Of a stretch of 64,000 bases of DNA, positions 63,585 through 64,000 are shown piece by piece. Source of the stretch: Symsagittifera roscoffensis (taxonomy: Eukaryota; Xenacoelomorpha; Acoela; Convolutidae); assembly GCF_963678635.1 (NCBI RefSeq), contig NC_087063.1, positions 59,466,759 through 59,530,758 of the forward strand, written 5' to 3'. The position numbers and the translations under genes are program-made. Under the pieces are notes generated by a model. That model was not told where the DNA came from and ran no database searches. It worked only from the letters and a program-made list of their open reading frames with translations. Positions within the stretch are counted from its first letter, which is position 1. Each line of letters begins with the position of its first letter.

Positions 63585-63683
63585 AACAACTTGAGTTTTA
63601 CCTGAGCAACTTGAGTTTTACCTTAGCAACTTGAGTTTTACCTTAGCAACTTGAGTTTTACCTTAGCAACTTGAGTATTACTT
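63585..63683. repeat. Five tandem copies of a 20-bp unit upstream of element D ORF3
   Basis: Unit AGCAACTTGAGTTTTACCTT on the plus strand, nearly identical copies from about 63585 to 63683, just 30 bp upstream of the ORF3 start codon on the minus strand. On the coding strand the unit reads GGTAAAACTCAAGTTGCT, so every unit contains a GTAAAA donor-like sequence. Confidence 0.9.
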
Positions 63684-64000
63684 CTTGAAGCGTCGTTCAA
63701 TTTGCGTTTTCGTTTAAGGACTTCCTTTCTTCAATTGAATGCAGTTGGGTAGTCAATTTGACTTTACCAAATCAATCTGAAAATAACACCCGACTTTTAG
63801 ACTAACAGGCTGTGTTCCTAACCTAAAAACCCCCTTAACCACTATAGTTAAAACCCTTTCCTTTTCGTCCTACTAAAATAGTTCAATTGGAAATTTTCTA
63901 AAAACATGCAGATTCATTTTATGTTTTAGCACCATCAATCATTTAAAACTTTAATTGTCATGCCAATCACCTTCAAGATTCTTTACCTGTTTTGTACCCC
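63684..64000 (-). other. Non-coding region upstream of element D ORF3
   Basis: AT-rich, no reading frame. It takes the place of the Pol-ORF3 gap of A and B (about 400 bp). I see no match to the macro-like domain, which would be expected beyond 64000. Confidence 0.5.

Larger units (their letters stand above)
54114..64000 (-). mobile_element. Element D: 3' part of a family-2 giant retrotransposon
   Basis: On the minus strand: ORF3 from 63554 down to 55444, a 3' untranslated region, a polypurine tract and an LTR at 55009-54114. Gag and Pol would lie beyond 64000. The LTR matches element C (family 2), which shows that the giant ORF3 belongs to both families. ORF3 has stops and frameshifts but far longer intact stretches than B. 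Confidence 0.88.

Noticed and set aside
1-64000. CRISPR arrays, bacterial operons, rRNA genes
   Set aside because: No regular repeat-spacer array, no ribosome-binding-site pattern and no rRNA-like sequence seen; the window is eukaryotic repeat DNA.

Overview
The window contains no single-copy host gene that I can recognise. It is eukaryotic DNA built almost entirely from very large Ty3/gypsy-like LTR retrotransposons, tandem or nested, with one fragment of a non-LTR retrotransposon between two of them. The organism cannot be named from this sequence. The Gag-Pol order, the long terminal repeats, a probable spliceosomal intron and the LINE-type reverse transcriptase tail ending in a Cys-rich motif fit an invertebrate animal best; that is inference.

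Layout. Positions 1-7816 (minus strand): the 5' part of element C (LTR 6917-7816, leader with two minisatellites, gag 3' part, protease, RT, RNase H, integrase start cut by the window edge). 7817-8189: a piece of an older LTR. 8190-29710 (plus): complete but mutated element A, 21.5 kb. 29711-30291: 3' end of a LINE. 30292-54051 (plus): complete but mutated element B, 23.8 kb. 54114-64000 (minus): the 3' part of element D (LTR 54114-55009 and a giant third reading frame). A and B form family 1 (LTR termini TGTGACATTC...GAATGTTACA). C and D form family 2 (TGTGCCAGTC...GACTGTTACA).

What the elements encode. Order: LTR; about 3 kb of untranslated leader; Gag (coiled coil, capsid, two zinc knuckles); a probable inactive retropepsin-like copy; active-type aspartic protease; RT; RNase H; an unusually long acidic linker; HHCC-DD35E integrase with a GPY/F-like tail; an acidic tail; a macro-like domain at the Pol C-terminus; a small probable intron; and then a giant ORF3 of about 2,700-2,900 codons. 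ORF3 starts with a coiled coil and a clear SGNH/GDSL hydrolase, continues with a second block that looks like a degenerate SGNH fold, and ends in about 2,000 residues I do not recognise, including a conserved Cys/His cluster. The extra cargo (macro plus SGNH plus giant protein) is the candidate undescribed system. It recurs in A, B and, for ORF3, in diverged element D, which argues that it belongs to the lineage and is not a chance capture.

All copies are broken, each differently: A lost the integrase catalytic core and the protease DTG but kept an open SGNH frame; B kept integrase and macro but lost the SGNH Asp-His block; C has YVED in RT; D has GDT instead of GDS. A and B share one TAG between RT and RNase H. 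Coordinates of domain edges are approximate, and all homology calls are by eye.
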